Positions 24,201-38,099 of a DNA stretch of 64,000 nucleotides are shown here, one piece after another; the stretch's first letter is position 1, and each line of letters begins with the position of its first letter. The stretch is from assembly GCA_024195265.1 (NCBI GenBank), contig JAJLRJ010000001.1, forward strand, positions 3,627,062 to 3,691,061, in the 5' to 3' direction. The stretch comes from Dendrophyllia cribrosa. Lineage: Eukaryota > Cnidaria > Anthozoa > Scleractinia > Dendrophylliidae. Below the pieces are notes generated by a model. That model saw only the letters and a list, made by a program, of their open reading frames with translations. It made no database searches and was not told the DNA's origin. The position numbers and the translations under genes are program-made.

Positions 24201-27100
24201 GTACACTCCCCTAAAAAAAACTCCGCACACTCCCCTAAAAAAAACTCCGTACACTCACCTAAAAAAAACTCCGTACACTCCCCTAAAAAAAACTCCGCAC
24301 ACTCACCTAAAAAAAACTCCGTACACTCACCTAAAAAAACTCCGTACACTCACCTAAAAAAAACTCCGTACACTCACCTAAAAAAAACTCCGCACACTCC
24401 CCTAAAAAAAACTCCGTACACTCCCCTAAAAAAAACTCCGCACACTCCCCTAAAAAAAATCCGTACACTCCCCTAAAAAAAACTCCGTACACTCCCCTAA
24501 AAAAAACTCCGCACACTCCCCTAAAAAAAATCCGTACACTCCCCTAAAAAAACTCCGTACACTCCCCTAAAAAAACTCCGCACACTCCCCTAAAAAAAAT
24601 CCGCACACTCCCCTAAAAAAAAATCCGTACACTCCCCTAAAAAAAACTCCGCACACTCACCTAAAAAAAACTCCGTACACTCCCCTAAAAAAAACTCCGC
24701 ACACTCCCCTAAAAAAAACTCCGCACACTCCCCTAAAAAAAACTCCGCACACTCCCCTAAAAAAAACTCCGCACATTCCCCTAAAAAAAACTCCGCACAC
24801 TCCCCTAAAAAAAACTCCGCACACTCCCCTAAAAAAAACTCCGTACACTCCCCTAAAAAAACTCCGCACACTCCCCTAAAAAAAACTCCGCACACTCCCC
24901 TAAAAAAAACTCCGTACACTCCCCTAAAAAAAACTCCGCACACTCCTCTAAAAAAAATCCGTACACTCCCCTAAAAAAACTCCGTACACTCCCCTAAAAA
25001 AACTCCGCACACTCCCCTAAAAAAAATCCCCACACTCCCCTAAAAAAAAATCCGTACACTCCCCTAAAAAAAACTCCGCACACTCACCTAAAAAAAACTC
25101 CGTACACTCCCCTAAAAAAAACTCCGCACACTCCCCTAAAAAAAACTCCGCACACTCCCCTAAAAAAAACTCCGCACACTCCCCTAAAAACAACTCCGCA
25201 CACTCCCCTAAAAAAAACTCCGCACACTCCCCTAAAAAAAACTCCGTACACTCCCCTAAAAAAATTCCGCACACTCCCCTAAAAAAAACTCCGCACACTC
25301 ACCTAAAAAAAACTCCGTACACTCCCCTAAAAAAAAACTCCGCACACTCCCCTAAAAAAAACTCCGCACACTCCCCTAAAAAAAACTCCGTACACTCCCC
25401 TAAAAAAAACTCCGCACACTCCCCTAAAAAAAATCCGTACACTCCCCTAAAAAAAAATCCGTACACTCCCCTAAAAAAAACTCCGCACACTCCCCTAAAA
25501 AAAATCCGTACACTCACCTAAAAAAAACTCCGCACACTCTCCTAAAAAAAATCCGTACACTCCCCTAAAAAAAACTCCGTACACTCCCCTAAAAAAAACT
25601 CCGCACACTCCCCTAAAAAAAACTCCGTACACTCCCCTAAAAAAAACTCCGCACACTCCCCTAAAAAAAACTCCGTACACTCCCCTAAAAAAAACTCCGC
25701 ACACTCACCTAAAAAAAACTCCGTACACTCCCCTAAAAAAAACTCCGCACACTCCCCTAAAAAAAACTCCGTACACTCCCCTAAAAAAAACTCCGTACAC
25801 TCCCCTAAAAAAAACTCCGCACACTCCCCTAAAAAAAACTCCGTACACTCCCCTAAAAAAAACTCCGCACACTCCCCTAAAAAAAACTCCGTACACTCCC
25901 CTAAAAAAAACTCCGCACACTCACCTAAAAAAAACTCCGTACACTCCCCTAAAAAAAACTCCGCACAATCCCCTAAAAAAAACTCCGTACACTCCCCTAA
26001 AAAAAAACCCCGTACACTCCCCCAAAAAAAACTCCGCACACTCCCCTAAAAAAAACTCCGCACACTCACCTAAAAAAAACTCCGCACACTCCCCTAAAAA
26101 AAACTCCGTACACTCCCCTAAAAAAAACTCCGTACACTCCCCTAAAAAAAACTCCGCACACTCCCCTAAAAAAAACTCCGTACACTCCCCTAAAAAAAAC
26201 TCCGCACACTCCCCTAAAAAAAACTCCGCACACTCCCCTAAAAAAAAACTCCGCACACTCCCCTAAAAAAAACTCCGCACACTCCCCTAAAAAAAACTCC
26301 GCACACTCCCCTAAAAAAAACTCCGTACACTCCCTAAAAAAACTCCGCACACTCCCCTAAAAAAAACTCCGCACACTCACCTAAAAAAAACTCCGTACAC
26401 TCACCTAAAAAAAACTCCGCACACTCCCCTAAAAAAAATCCGTACACTCCCCTAAAAAAAACTCCGTACACTCCCCTAAAAAAAACTCCGCACACTCCCC
26501 TAAAAAAACTCCGCACACTCACCTAAAAAAAACTCCGCACACTCCCCTAAAAAAAAACCCGCACACTCCCCTAAAAAAAATCCGCACACTCCCCTAAAAA
26601 AAAATCCGTACACTCCCCTAAAAAAAACTCCGCACACTCACCTAAAAAAAATCTCCGTACACTCCCTAAAAAAAACTCCGCACACTCCCCTAAAAAAAAC
26701 TCCGCACACTCCCTAAAAAAAAACTCCGCACACTCCCCTAAAAAAAACTCCGCACACTCCCCTAAAAAAAACTCCGCACACTCCCTAAAAAAAACTCCGT
26801 ACACTCCCCTAAAAAAACTCCGCACACTCCCCTAAAAAAAACTCCGCACACTCACCTAAAAAAAACTCCGTACACTCACCTAAAAAAAACTCCGTACACT
26901 CACCTAAAAAAAACTCCGCACACTCCCCTAAAAAAAACTCCGTACACTCCCCTAAAAAAAACTCCGCACACTCCCCTAAAAAAAATCCGTACACTCCCCT
27001 AAAAAAAACTCCGTACACTCCCCTAAAAAAAACTCCGCACACTCCCCTAAAAAAAACTCCGTACACTCCCCTAAAAAAAACTCCGCACACTCCCCTAAAA
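21254..27100. repeat. Higher-order repeat block, period about 2,884 bp
   Basis: TCCCCACAC occurs at 22143 and 25027, and the unique A-run interruption AAAACAACTCC at 22307 and 25191, each 2,884 apart. A third copy lies 14,094 further on (39121 and 39285), beyond the assembly gap. Confidence 0.85.
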
Positions 27101-30100
27101 AAAATCCGTACACTCCCCTAAAAAAAACTCCGTACACTCCCCTAAAAAAAACTCCGCACACTCCCCTAAAAAAAATCCGTACACTCCCCTAAAAAAACTC
27201 CGTACACTCCCCTAAAAAAACTCCGCACACTCCCCTAAAAAAAAATCCGCACACTCCCCTAAAAAAAAATCCGTACACTCCCCTAAAAAAAACTCCGCAC
27301 ACTCCCTAAAAAAAACTCCGTACACTCCCCTAAAAAAAACTCCGCACACTCCCCTAAAAAAAACTCCGCACACTCCCCTAAAAAAAAACTCCGCACACTC
27401 CCCTAAAAAAAACTCCGCACACTCCCCTAAAAAAAAACTCCGCACACTCCCTAAAAAAAAACTCCGTACACTCCCCTAAAAAAACTCCGCACACTCCCCT
27501 AAAAAAAACTCCGCACACTCCCCTAAAAAAAACTCCGCACACTCCCCTAAAAAAAACTCCGCACACTCCCCTAAAAAAACTCCGCACACTCCCCTAAAAA
27601 AAACACCGTAAACTCCCCAAAAAAAACTCCGCACACTCCCCTAAAAAAAACTCCGCACACTCACCTAAAAAAAACTCCGCACACTCACCTAAAAAAAACT
27701 CCGCACACTCACCTAAAAAAAACTCCGCACACTCCCCTAAAAAAAACTCCGTACACTCCCCTAAAAAAAACTCCGCACACCCCTAAAAAAATCCGTACAC
27801 TCCCCTAAAAAAAACTCCGTACACTCCCCTAAAAAAAACTCCGCACACTCCCCTAAAAAAAATCCGTACACTCCCCTAAAAAAAACTCCGTACACTCCCC
27901 TAAAAAAAACTCCGCACACTCCCCTAAAAAAAATCCCGCACACTCCCCTAAAAAAAATCCGTACACTCCCCTAAAAAAAACTCCGCACACTCACCTAAAA
28001 AAAAACTCCGTACACTCCCCTAAAAAAAACTCCGCACACTCCCCTAAAAAAAACTCCGCACACTCCCCTAAAAAAAACTCCGCACACTCCCTAAAAAAAC
28101 TCCGCACACTCCCTAAAAAAAACTCCGCACACTCCCCTAAAAAAAACTCCGTACACTCCCCTAAAAAAACTCCGCACACTCCCCTAAAAAAAACTCCGCA
28201 CACTCCCTAAAAAAAACTCCGCACACTCCCCTAAAAAAAACTCCGCACACTCCCCTAAAAAAAACTCCGCACACTCCCCTAAAAAAAACTCCGTACACAC
28301 CCCTAAAAAAAACTCCGCACACTCCCCTAAAAAAAACTCCGCACACTCCCTAAAAAAAACTCCGCACACTCACCTAAAAAAACTCCGTACACTCACCCTA
28401 AAAAAAACTCCGCACACTCCCCTAAAAAAAACTCCGTACACTCCCCTAAAAAAAACTCCGCACACTCCCCTAAAAAAAATCCGTACACTCCCCAAAAAAA
28501 ACTCCGTACACTCCCCTAAAAAAAACTCCGCACACTCCCCTAAAAAAAATCCGTACACTCCCCTAAAAAAACTCCGTACACTCCCCAAAAAAACTCCGCA
28601 CACTCCTAAAAAAAATCCGCACCACTCCCCTAAAAAAATCCGCACACTCCTCTAAAAAAAACTCCGCACACTCCCCTAAAAAAAAATTCCGTACACTCCC
28701 TAAAAAAAACTCCGCACACTCCCCTAAAAAAAACTCCTACACTCCCTAAAAAAAACTCCGCACACTCCCCTAAAAAAAAACTCCGCACACTCCCCTAAAA
28801 AAAACTCCGCACACTCCCCTAAAAAAAAACTCCGTACACTCCCCTAAAAAAAAACTCCGCACACTCCCCTAAAAAAAAATCCGCACACTCACCTAAAAAA
28901 AAACTCCGTACACTCCCTAAAAAAAACTCCGCACACTCCCTAAAAAAAACTCCGCACACTCCCCTAAAAAAATCCGCACACTCCCCTAAAAAAAACTCCA
29001 CACTCCCTAAAAAAAACTCCGCACACTCCCCTAAAAAAAATCCGTACACTCCCCTAAAAAAAACTCCGCACACTCCCTAAAAAAATCCGTACACACCCAA
29101 AAAAAACTCCGCACACTCCCCTAAAAAAAATCCGTACACTCCCCTAAAAAAAACTCCTACACTCCCTAAAAAAAACTCGCACACTCCCCTAAAAAAAACT
29201 CCGCACACTCCCCTAAAAAAAACTTCGCACACTCCCTAAAAAAAACTCCGTACACTCCCCTAAAAAAAAACTCCGCACACTCCCCTAAAAAAATCCGTAC
29301 ACTCCCCTAAAAAAAAACTCCGTACACTCCCCTAAAAAAAACTCCGCACTCTCCCTAAAAAACTCCGTACACTCCCTAAAAAAAACTCCGCACACTCCCT
29401 AAAAAAACTCCGCACACTCCCTAAAAAAAACTCCGCACACTCCCCTAAAAAAAACTCCGCACACTCCCCTAAAAAAACTCCGCACACTCCCTAAAAAAAA
29501 ACTCCGTACACTCCCTAAAAAAAACTCCGCACACTCCCCTAAAAAAAACTCCGCACACTCCCTAAAAAAAACTCCGTACACTCCCCTAAAAAAAACTCCG
29601 TACACTCCCTAAAAAAAACTCCGCACACTCCCTAAAAAAAACTCCGTACATACCCCTAAAAAAAACTCCGCACACTCCCCTAAAAAAAATCCGTACACTC
29701 CCTAAAAAAAACTCCGTACACTCCCTAAAAAAAACTCCGCACACTCCCCTAAAAAAAATCCGTACACTCCCCTAAAAAAAACTCCGCACACTCCCCTAAA
29801 AAAAATCGCGTACACTCCCCTAAAAAAAACTCCGTACACTCCCCTAAAAAAACTCCGCACACTCCCCTAAAAAAAATCCCGACACTCCCCTAAAAAAAAC
29901 TCCGTACACTCCCCTAAAAAACTCCGCACACTCCCCTAAAAAAAATCCGCACACTCCCTAAAAAAAAATCCGTACACTCCCCTAAAAAAAACTCCGCACA
30001 CTCACCTAAAAAAAACTCCGTACACTCCCTAAAAAAAAACTCCGCACACTCCCCTAAAAAAACTCCGCACACTCCCCTAAAAAAAATCCGCACACTCCCC

Positions 30101-31000
30101 AAAAAAAAAACTCCGCACACTCCCCTAAAAAAAACTCCGCACACTCCCTAAAAAAAAACTCCGTACACTCCCTAAAAAAAACTCCGCACACTCCCCTAAA
30201 AAAAACTCCGCACACCCCTAAAAAAAAACTCCGCACACTCCCCTAAAAAAAACTCCGCACACTCCCCTAAAAAAAACTCCGCACACTCCACCTAAAAAAA
30301 ACTCCGTACACTCCCCTAAAAAAACTCCGCACACTCCCCTAAAAAAAAACTCCGCACACTCCCCTAAAAAAAACTCCGCACACTCCCTAAAAAAAACTCC
30401 GCACACTCCTAAAAAAAACTCCGCACACTCCCCTAAAAAAAACTCCGTACACTCCCCTAAAAAAAACTCCGCACACTCCCTAAAAAAAACTCCGTACACT
30501 CCCTAAAAAAAACTCCGTACACTCCCTAAAAAAAACTCCGCACACATCCTAAAAAAAATCCGCACACTCCCTAAAAAAAACTCCGTACACTCCCCTAAAA
30601 AAAACTCGCACACTCCCTAAAAAAATCGCACACTCCCTAAAAAAATCCGTACACTCCCCTAAAAAAAAACTCCGCACATCCCCTAAAAAAAACTCCGTAC
30701 ACCCCTAAAAAAACTCCGCACACTCCCCTAAAAAAAACTCCGCACACTCCCTAAAAAAAACTCCGCACACTCCCCTAAAAAAAACTCCGCACACTCCCCT
30801 AAAAAAAACTCCGCACACTCCCTAAAAAAACTCCGTACACTCCCCTAAAAAAAACTCCGCACACTCCCCTAAAAAAAACTCCGCACACTCCCCTAAAAAA
30901 AACTCCGCACACTCCCTAAAAAAAAACTCCGCACACTCCCCTAAAAAAAACTCCGCACACTCCCCTAAAAAAACTCCGCACACTCCCTAAAAAAAACTCC

Positions 31001-31500
31001 NNNNNNNNNNNNNNNNNNNNNNNNNNNNNNNNNNNNNNNNNNNNNNNNNNNNNNNNNNNNNNNNNNNNNNNNNNNNNNNNNNNNNNNNNNNNNNNNNNNN
31101 NNNNNNNNNNNNNNNNNNNNNNNNNNNNNNNNNNNNNNNNNNNNNNNNNNNNNNNNNNNNNNNNNNNNNNNNNNNNNNNNNNNNNNNNNNNNNNNNNNNN
31201 NNNNNNNNNNNNNNNNNNNNNNNNNNNNNNNNNNNNNNNNNNNNNNNNNNNNNNNNNNNNNNNNNNNNNNNNNNNNNNNNNNNNNNNNNNNNNNNNNNNN
31301 NNNNNNNNNNNNNNNNNNNNNNNNNNNNNNNNNNNNNNNNNNNNNNNNNNNNNNNNNNNNNNNNNNNNNNNNNNNNNNNNNNNNNNNNNNNNNNNNNNNN
31401 NNNNNNNNNNNNNNNNNNNNNNNNNNNNNNNNNNNNNNNNNNNNNNNNNNNNNNNNNNNNNNNNNNNNNNNNNNNNNNNNNNNNNNNNNNNNNNNNNNNN
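31001..31500. other. Assembly gap of 500 N
   Basis: Exactly 500 N, a conventional placeholder length, inside the 24-bp array. The true array length is therefore unknown. Confidence 0.98.
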
Positions 31501-34500
31501 AAAAAAACTCCGCACACTCCCCTAAAAAAATCCGTACACTCCCCTAAAAAAAACTCCGTACACTCCCCTAAAAAAAACTCCGCACACTCCCTAAAAAAAA
31601 CTCCGCACACTCACCTAAAAAAAACTCCGCACACTCCCCCTAAAAAAACTCCGCACACTCCCCTAAAAAAAAATCCGCACACTCCCCAAAAAAAAACTCC
31701 GTACACTCCCCTAAAAAAACTCCGCACACTCCTAAAAAAAACTCCGTACACTCCCCTAAAAAAAACTCCGCACACTCCCCTAAAAAAAACTCCGCACACT
31801 CCCCTAAAAAAAACTCCGCACACTCCCCTAAAAAAAACTCCGTACATCCCCTAAAAAAACTCCGCACACTCCCCTAAAAAAAACTCCGCACACTCCCCTA
31901 AAAAAAAACTCCGTACAACTCACCTAAAAAAAACTCCGTACACTCACCTAAAAAAAACTCCGCACACTCCCCTAAAAAAAACTCCGTACACTCCCCTAAA
32001 AAAAACTCCGCACACTCCCCTAAAAAAAATCCGTACACTCCCCTAAAAAAAACTCCGTACACTCCCCTAAAAAAAACTCCGCACACTCCTTTAAAAAAAA
32101 TCCGTACACTCCCCTAAAAAAACTCCGTACACTCCCCTAAAAAAACTCCGCACACTCCCCTAAAAAAAATCCGCACACTCCCCTAAAAAAAAATCCGTAC
32201 ACTCCCCTAAAAAAAACTCCGCACACTCACCTAAAAAAAACTCCGTACACTCCCCTAAAAAAAACTCCGCACACTCCCCAAAAAAAAACTCCGCACACTC
32301 CCCAAAAAAAAACTCCGCACACTCCCCTAAAAAAAACTCCGCACACTCCCCTAAAAAAAACTCCGCACACTCCCCTAAAAAAAACTCCGTACACTCACCT
32401 AAAAAAACTCCGCACACTCCCCTAAAAAAAACTCCGCACACTCACCTAAAAAAAACTCCGTACACTCCCCTAAAAAAAACTCCGCACACTCCCCTAAAAA
32501 AAACTCCGCACACTCCCCTAAAAAAAACTCCGTACACTCCCCTAAAAAAAAACTCCGCACACTCCCCTAAAAAAAAATCCGTACACTCCCCTAAAAAAAA
32601 ATCCGTACACTCCCCTAAAAAAAACTCCGCACACTCCCGTAAAAAAAATCCGTACACTCCCCTAAAAAAAACTCCGTACACTCCCCTAAAAAAAACTCCG
32701 CACACTCCCCTAAAAAAACTCCGCACACTCACCTAAAAAAAACTCCGCACACTCCCCTAAAAAAACTCCGCACACTCCCCTAAAAAAAATCCGCACACTC
32801 CCCTAAAAAAAAATCCGTACACTCCCCTAAAAAAAACTCCGCACACTCACCTAAAAAAAAACTCCGTACACTCCCCTAAAAAAAACTCCGCACACTCCCC
32901 TAAAAAAAACTCCGCACATTCCCCTAAAAAAAACTCCGCACACTCCCCTAAAAAAAACTCCGTACACTCCCCTAAAAAAACTCCGCACACTCCCCTAAAA
33001 AAAACTCCGCACACTCCCCTAAAAAAAACTCCGTACACTCACCTAAAAAAAACTCCGTACACTCACCTAAAAAAAACTCCGCACACTCCCCTAAAAAAAA
33101 CTCCGTACACTCCCCTAAAAAAAACTCCGCACACTCCCCTAAAAAAAAATCCGTACACTCCCCTAAAAAAAACTCCGTACACTCCCCTAAAAAAAACTCC
33201 GCACACTCCTCTAAAAAAAATCCGTACACTCCCCTAAAAAAACTCCGTACACTCCCCTAAACTGAAACTCCGCACACTCCCCTAAAAAAAATCCGCACAC
33301 TCCCCTAAAAAAAAATCCGTACACTCCCCTAAAAAAAACTCCGCACACTCACCTAAAAAAAACTCCGTACACTCCCCTAAAAAAAACTCCGCACACTCCC
33401 CTAAAAAAAACTCCGCACACTCCCCTAAAAAAAACTCCGCACACTCCCCTAAAAAAAACTCCGCACACTCCCCTAAAAAAAACTCCGCACACTCCCCTAA
33501 AAAAAACTCCGTACACTCCCCTAAAAAAACTCCGCACACTCCCCTAAAAAAAACTCCGCACACTCACCTAAAAAAAACTCCGTACACTCCCCTAAAAAAA
33601 ACTCCGCACACTCCCCCTAAAAAAAACTCCGCACACTCCCCTAAAAAAAACTCCGTACACTCCCCTAAAAAAAACTCCGCACACTCCCCTAAAAAAAATC
33701 CGTACACTCCCCTAAAAAAAAATCCGTACACTCCCCTAAAAAAAACTCCGCACACTCCCCTAAAAAAAATCCGTACACTCACCTAAAAAAAACTCCGCAC
33801 ACTCCCCTAAAAAAAAATCCGTACACTCCCCTAAAAAAAAACTCCGTACACTCCCCTAAAAAAAACTCCGCACACTCCCCTAAAAAAACTCCGCACACTC
33901 ACCTAAAAAAAACTCCGCACACTCCCCTAAAAAAAACTCCGCACACTCCCCTAAAAAAACTCCGCACACTCCCCTAAAAAAAAATCCGTACACTCCCCTA
34001 AAAAAAACTCCGCACACTCACCTAAAAAAAAACTCCGTACACTCCCCTAAAAAAAACTCCGCACACTCTCCTAAAAAAAACTCCGCACACTCCCCTAAAA
34101 AAAACTCCGTACACTCCCCTAAAAAAAACTCCGCACACTCCCCTAAAAAAAACTCCGCACACTCCCCTAAAAAAAACTCCGCACACTCCCCTAAAAAAAA
34201 CTCCGTACACTCCCCTAAAAAAAACTCTGCACACTCACCTAAAAAAAACTCCGTACACTCCCCTAAAAAAAACTCCGCACACTCCCCTAAAAAAAACTCC
34301 GTACACTCCCCTAAAAAAACTCCGTACACTCCCCTAAAAAAAACTCCGCACACTCCCCTAAAAAAAACTCCGTACACTCCCCTAAAAAAAACTCCGTACA
34401 CTCCCCTAAAAAAAACTCCGCACACTCCCCTAAAAAAAACTCCGTACACTCCCCTAAAAAAAACTCCGCACACTCCCCTAAAAAAAACTCCGTACACTCC

Positions 34501-37500
34501 CCTAAAAAAAACTCCGCACACTCACCTAAAAAAAACTCCGTACTCTCCCCTAAAAAAAACTCCGCACAATCCCCTAAAAAAAACTCCGTACACTCCCCTA
34601 AAAAAAACTCCGTACACTCCCCTAAAAAAAACTCCGCACACTCCCATAAAAAAAACTCCGCACACTCCCCTAAAAAAAACTCCGCACACTCCCCTAAAAA
34701 AAACTCCGTACACTCCCCTAAAAGAAACTCCGTACACTCCCCTAAAAAAAACTCCGCACACTCCCCTAAAAAAAACTCCGTACACTCACCTAAAAAAAAC
34801 TCCGTACACTCCCCTAAAAAAAACTCCGCACACTCACCTAAAAAAAACTCCGTACACTCACCTAAAAAAAACTCCGTACACTCACCTAAAAAAAACTCCG
34901 TACACTCACCTAAAAAAAACTCCGCACACTCCCCTAAAAAAAACTCCGTACACTCCCCTAAAAAAAACTCCGCACACTCCCCTAAAAAAAAATCCGTACA
35001 CTCCCCTAAAAAAAACTCCGTACACTCCCCTAAAAAAAAATCCGCACACTCCCCTAAAAAAAAATCCGTACACTCCCCTAAAAAAACTCCGTAAACTCCC
35101 CTAAAAAAACTCCGCACACTCCCCTAAAAAAAAATCCGTACACTCCCCTAAAAAAAAATCCGTACACTCCCCTAAAAAAAACTCCGCACACTCACCTAAA
35201 AAAAACTCCGTACACTCCCCTAAAAAAAACTCCGCACACTCCCCTAAAAAAAACTCCGCACACTCCCCTAAAAAAAACTCCGCACACTCCCCTAAAAAAA
35301 ACTCCCCACACTCCCCTAAAAAAAACTCCGTACACTCCCCTAAAAAAACTCCGCACACTCCCCTAAAAAAAACTCCGCACACTCACCTAAAAAAAACTCC
35401 GCACACTCCCCTAAAAAAAACTCCGTACACTCCCCTAAAAAAAACTCCGCATACTCCCCTAAAAAAAAATCCGTACACTCCCCTAAAAAAAAATCCGTAC
35501 ACTCCCCTAAAAAAAACTCCGCACACTCCCCTAAAAAAAAATCCGTACACTCCCCTAAAAAAAACTCCGTACACTCCCCTAAAAAAAACTCCGCACACTC
35601 CCCTAAAAAAACTCCGCACACTCACCTAAAAAAAACTCCGCACACTCCCCTAAAAAAACTCCGCACACTCCCCTAAAAAAAATCCGCACACTCCCCTAAA
35701 AAAAAATCCGTACACTCCCCTAAAAAAAACTCCGCACACTCACCTAAAAAAAACTCCGTACACTCCCCTAAAAAAAACTCCGCACACTCCCCTAAAAAAA
35801 ACTCCGCACACTCCCCTAAAAAAAACTCCGTACACTCCCCTAAAAAAAACTCCGCACACTCCCCTAAAAAAAATCCGTACACTCCCCTAAAAAAAAATCC
35901 GTACACTCCCCTAAAAAAAACTCCGCACACTCCCCTAAAAAAAATCCGTACACTCCCCTAAAAAAAACTCCGTACACTCCCCTAAAAAAAACTCCGCACA
36001 CTCCCCTAAAAAAACTCCGCACACTCACCTAAAAAAAACTCCGCACACTCCCCTAAAAAAACTCCGCACACTCCCCTAAAAAAAATCCGCACACTCCCCT
36101 AAAAAAAAATCCGTACACTCCCCTAAAAAAAACTCCGCACACTCCCCTAAAAAAAACTCCGTACACTCCCCTAAAAAAAACTCCGCACACTCCCCTAAAA
36201 AAAACTCCGCACACTCCCCTAAAAAAAAACTCCGCACACTCCCCTAAAAAAAACTCCGTACACTCCCTCTAAAAAAACTCCGCACACTCCCCTAAAAAAA
36301 ACTCCGCACACTCACCTAAAAAAAACTCCGTACACTCACCTAAAAAAAACTCCGTACACTCACCTAAAAAAACTCCGCACACTCCCCTAAAAAAAACTCC
36401 GTACACTCCCCTAAAAAAAACTCCGCACACTCCCCTAAAAAAAACTCCGTACACTCCCCTAAAAAAAACTCCGTACACTCCCCTAAAAAAAACTCCGCAC
36501 ACTCCCCTAAAAAAAACTCCGTACACTCCCCTAAAAAAAACTCCGCACACTCCCCTAAAAAAAACTCCGCACACTCCCCTAAAAAAAACTCCGTACACTC
36601 CCCTAAAAAAAACTCCGCACACTCCCCTAAAAAAAACTCCGTACACTCCCCTAAAAAAAACTCCGTACACTCCCCTAAAAAAAAACTCCGCACACTCCCC
36701 TAAAAAAAATCCGTACACTCACCTAAAAAAAACTCCGCACACTCCCCTAAAAAAAATCCGTACACTCCCCTAAAAAAAACTCCGTACACTCCCCTAAAAA
36801 AAACTCCGCACACTCCCCTAAAAAAAACTCCGTACACTCCCCTAAAAAAAACTCCGCACACTCCCCTAAAAAAAACTCCGTACACTCCCCTAAAAAAAAC
36901 TCCGCACACTCACCTAAAAAAAACTCCGTACACTCCCCTAAAAAAAACTCCGCACACTCCCCTAAAAAAAACTCCGTACACTCCCCTAAAAAAAACTCCG
37001 TACACTCCCCTAAAAAAAACTCCGCACACTCCCCTAAAAAAAACTCCGTACACTCCCCTAAAAAAACTCCGCACACTCCCCTAAAAAAAACTCCGTACAC
37101 TCCCCTAAAAAAAACTCCGCACACTCACCTAAAAAAAACTCCGTACACTCCCCTAAAAAAAACTCCGCACACTCCCCTAAAAAAAACTCCGTACACTCCC
37201 CTAAAAAAAACCCCGTACACTCCCCCAAAAAAAACTCCGCACACTCCCCTAAAAAAAACTCCGCACACTCACCTAAAAAAAACTCCGCACACTCCCCTAA
37301 AAAAAACTCCGTACACTCCCCTAAAAAAAACTCCGTACACTCCCCTAAAAAAAACTCCGCACACTCCCCTAAAAAAAACTCCGTACACTCCCCTAAAAAA
37401 AACTCCGCACACTCCCCTAAAAAAAACTCCGCACACTCCCCTAAAAAAAACTCCGCACACTCCCCTAAAAAAAACTCCGCACACTCCCCTAAAAAAAACT

Positions 37501-38099
37501 CCGCACACTCCCCTAAAAAAAACTCCGTACACTCCCCTAAAAAAACTCCGCACACTCCCCTAAAAAAAACTCCGCACACTCACCTAAAAAAAACTCCGTA
37601 CACTCACCTAAAAAAAACTCCGCACACTCCCCTAAAAAAAATCCGTACACTCCCCTAAAAAAAACTCCGTACACTCCCCTAAAAAAAACTCCGCACACTC
37701 CCCTAAAAAAAACTCCGCACACTCCCCTAAAAAAAACTCCGCACACTCCCCTAAAAAAAACTCCGCACACTCCCCTAAAAAAAATCCGCACACTCCCCTA
37801 AAAAAAAATCCGTACACTCCCCTAAAAAAAACTCCGCACACTCCCCTAAAAAAAACTCCGTACACTCCCCTAAAAAAAACTCCGCACACTCCCCTAAAAA
37901 AAACTCCGCACACTCCCCTAAAAAAAACTCCGCACACTCCCCTAAAAAAAACTCCGTACACTCCCCTAAAAAAAACTCCGCACACTCCCCTAAAAAAACT
38001 CCGTACACTCACCTAAAAAAAACTCCGTACACTCCCCTAAAAAAAACTCCGCACACTCACCTAAAAAAAACTCCGTACACTCACCTAAAAAAAACTCCG

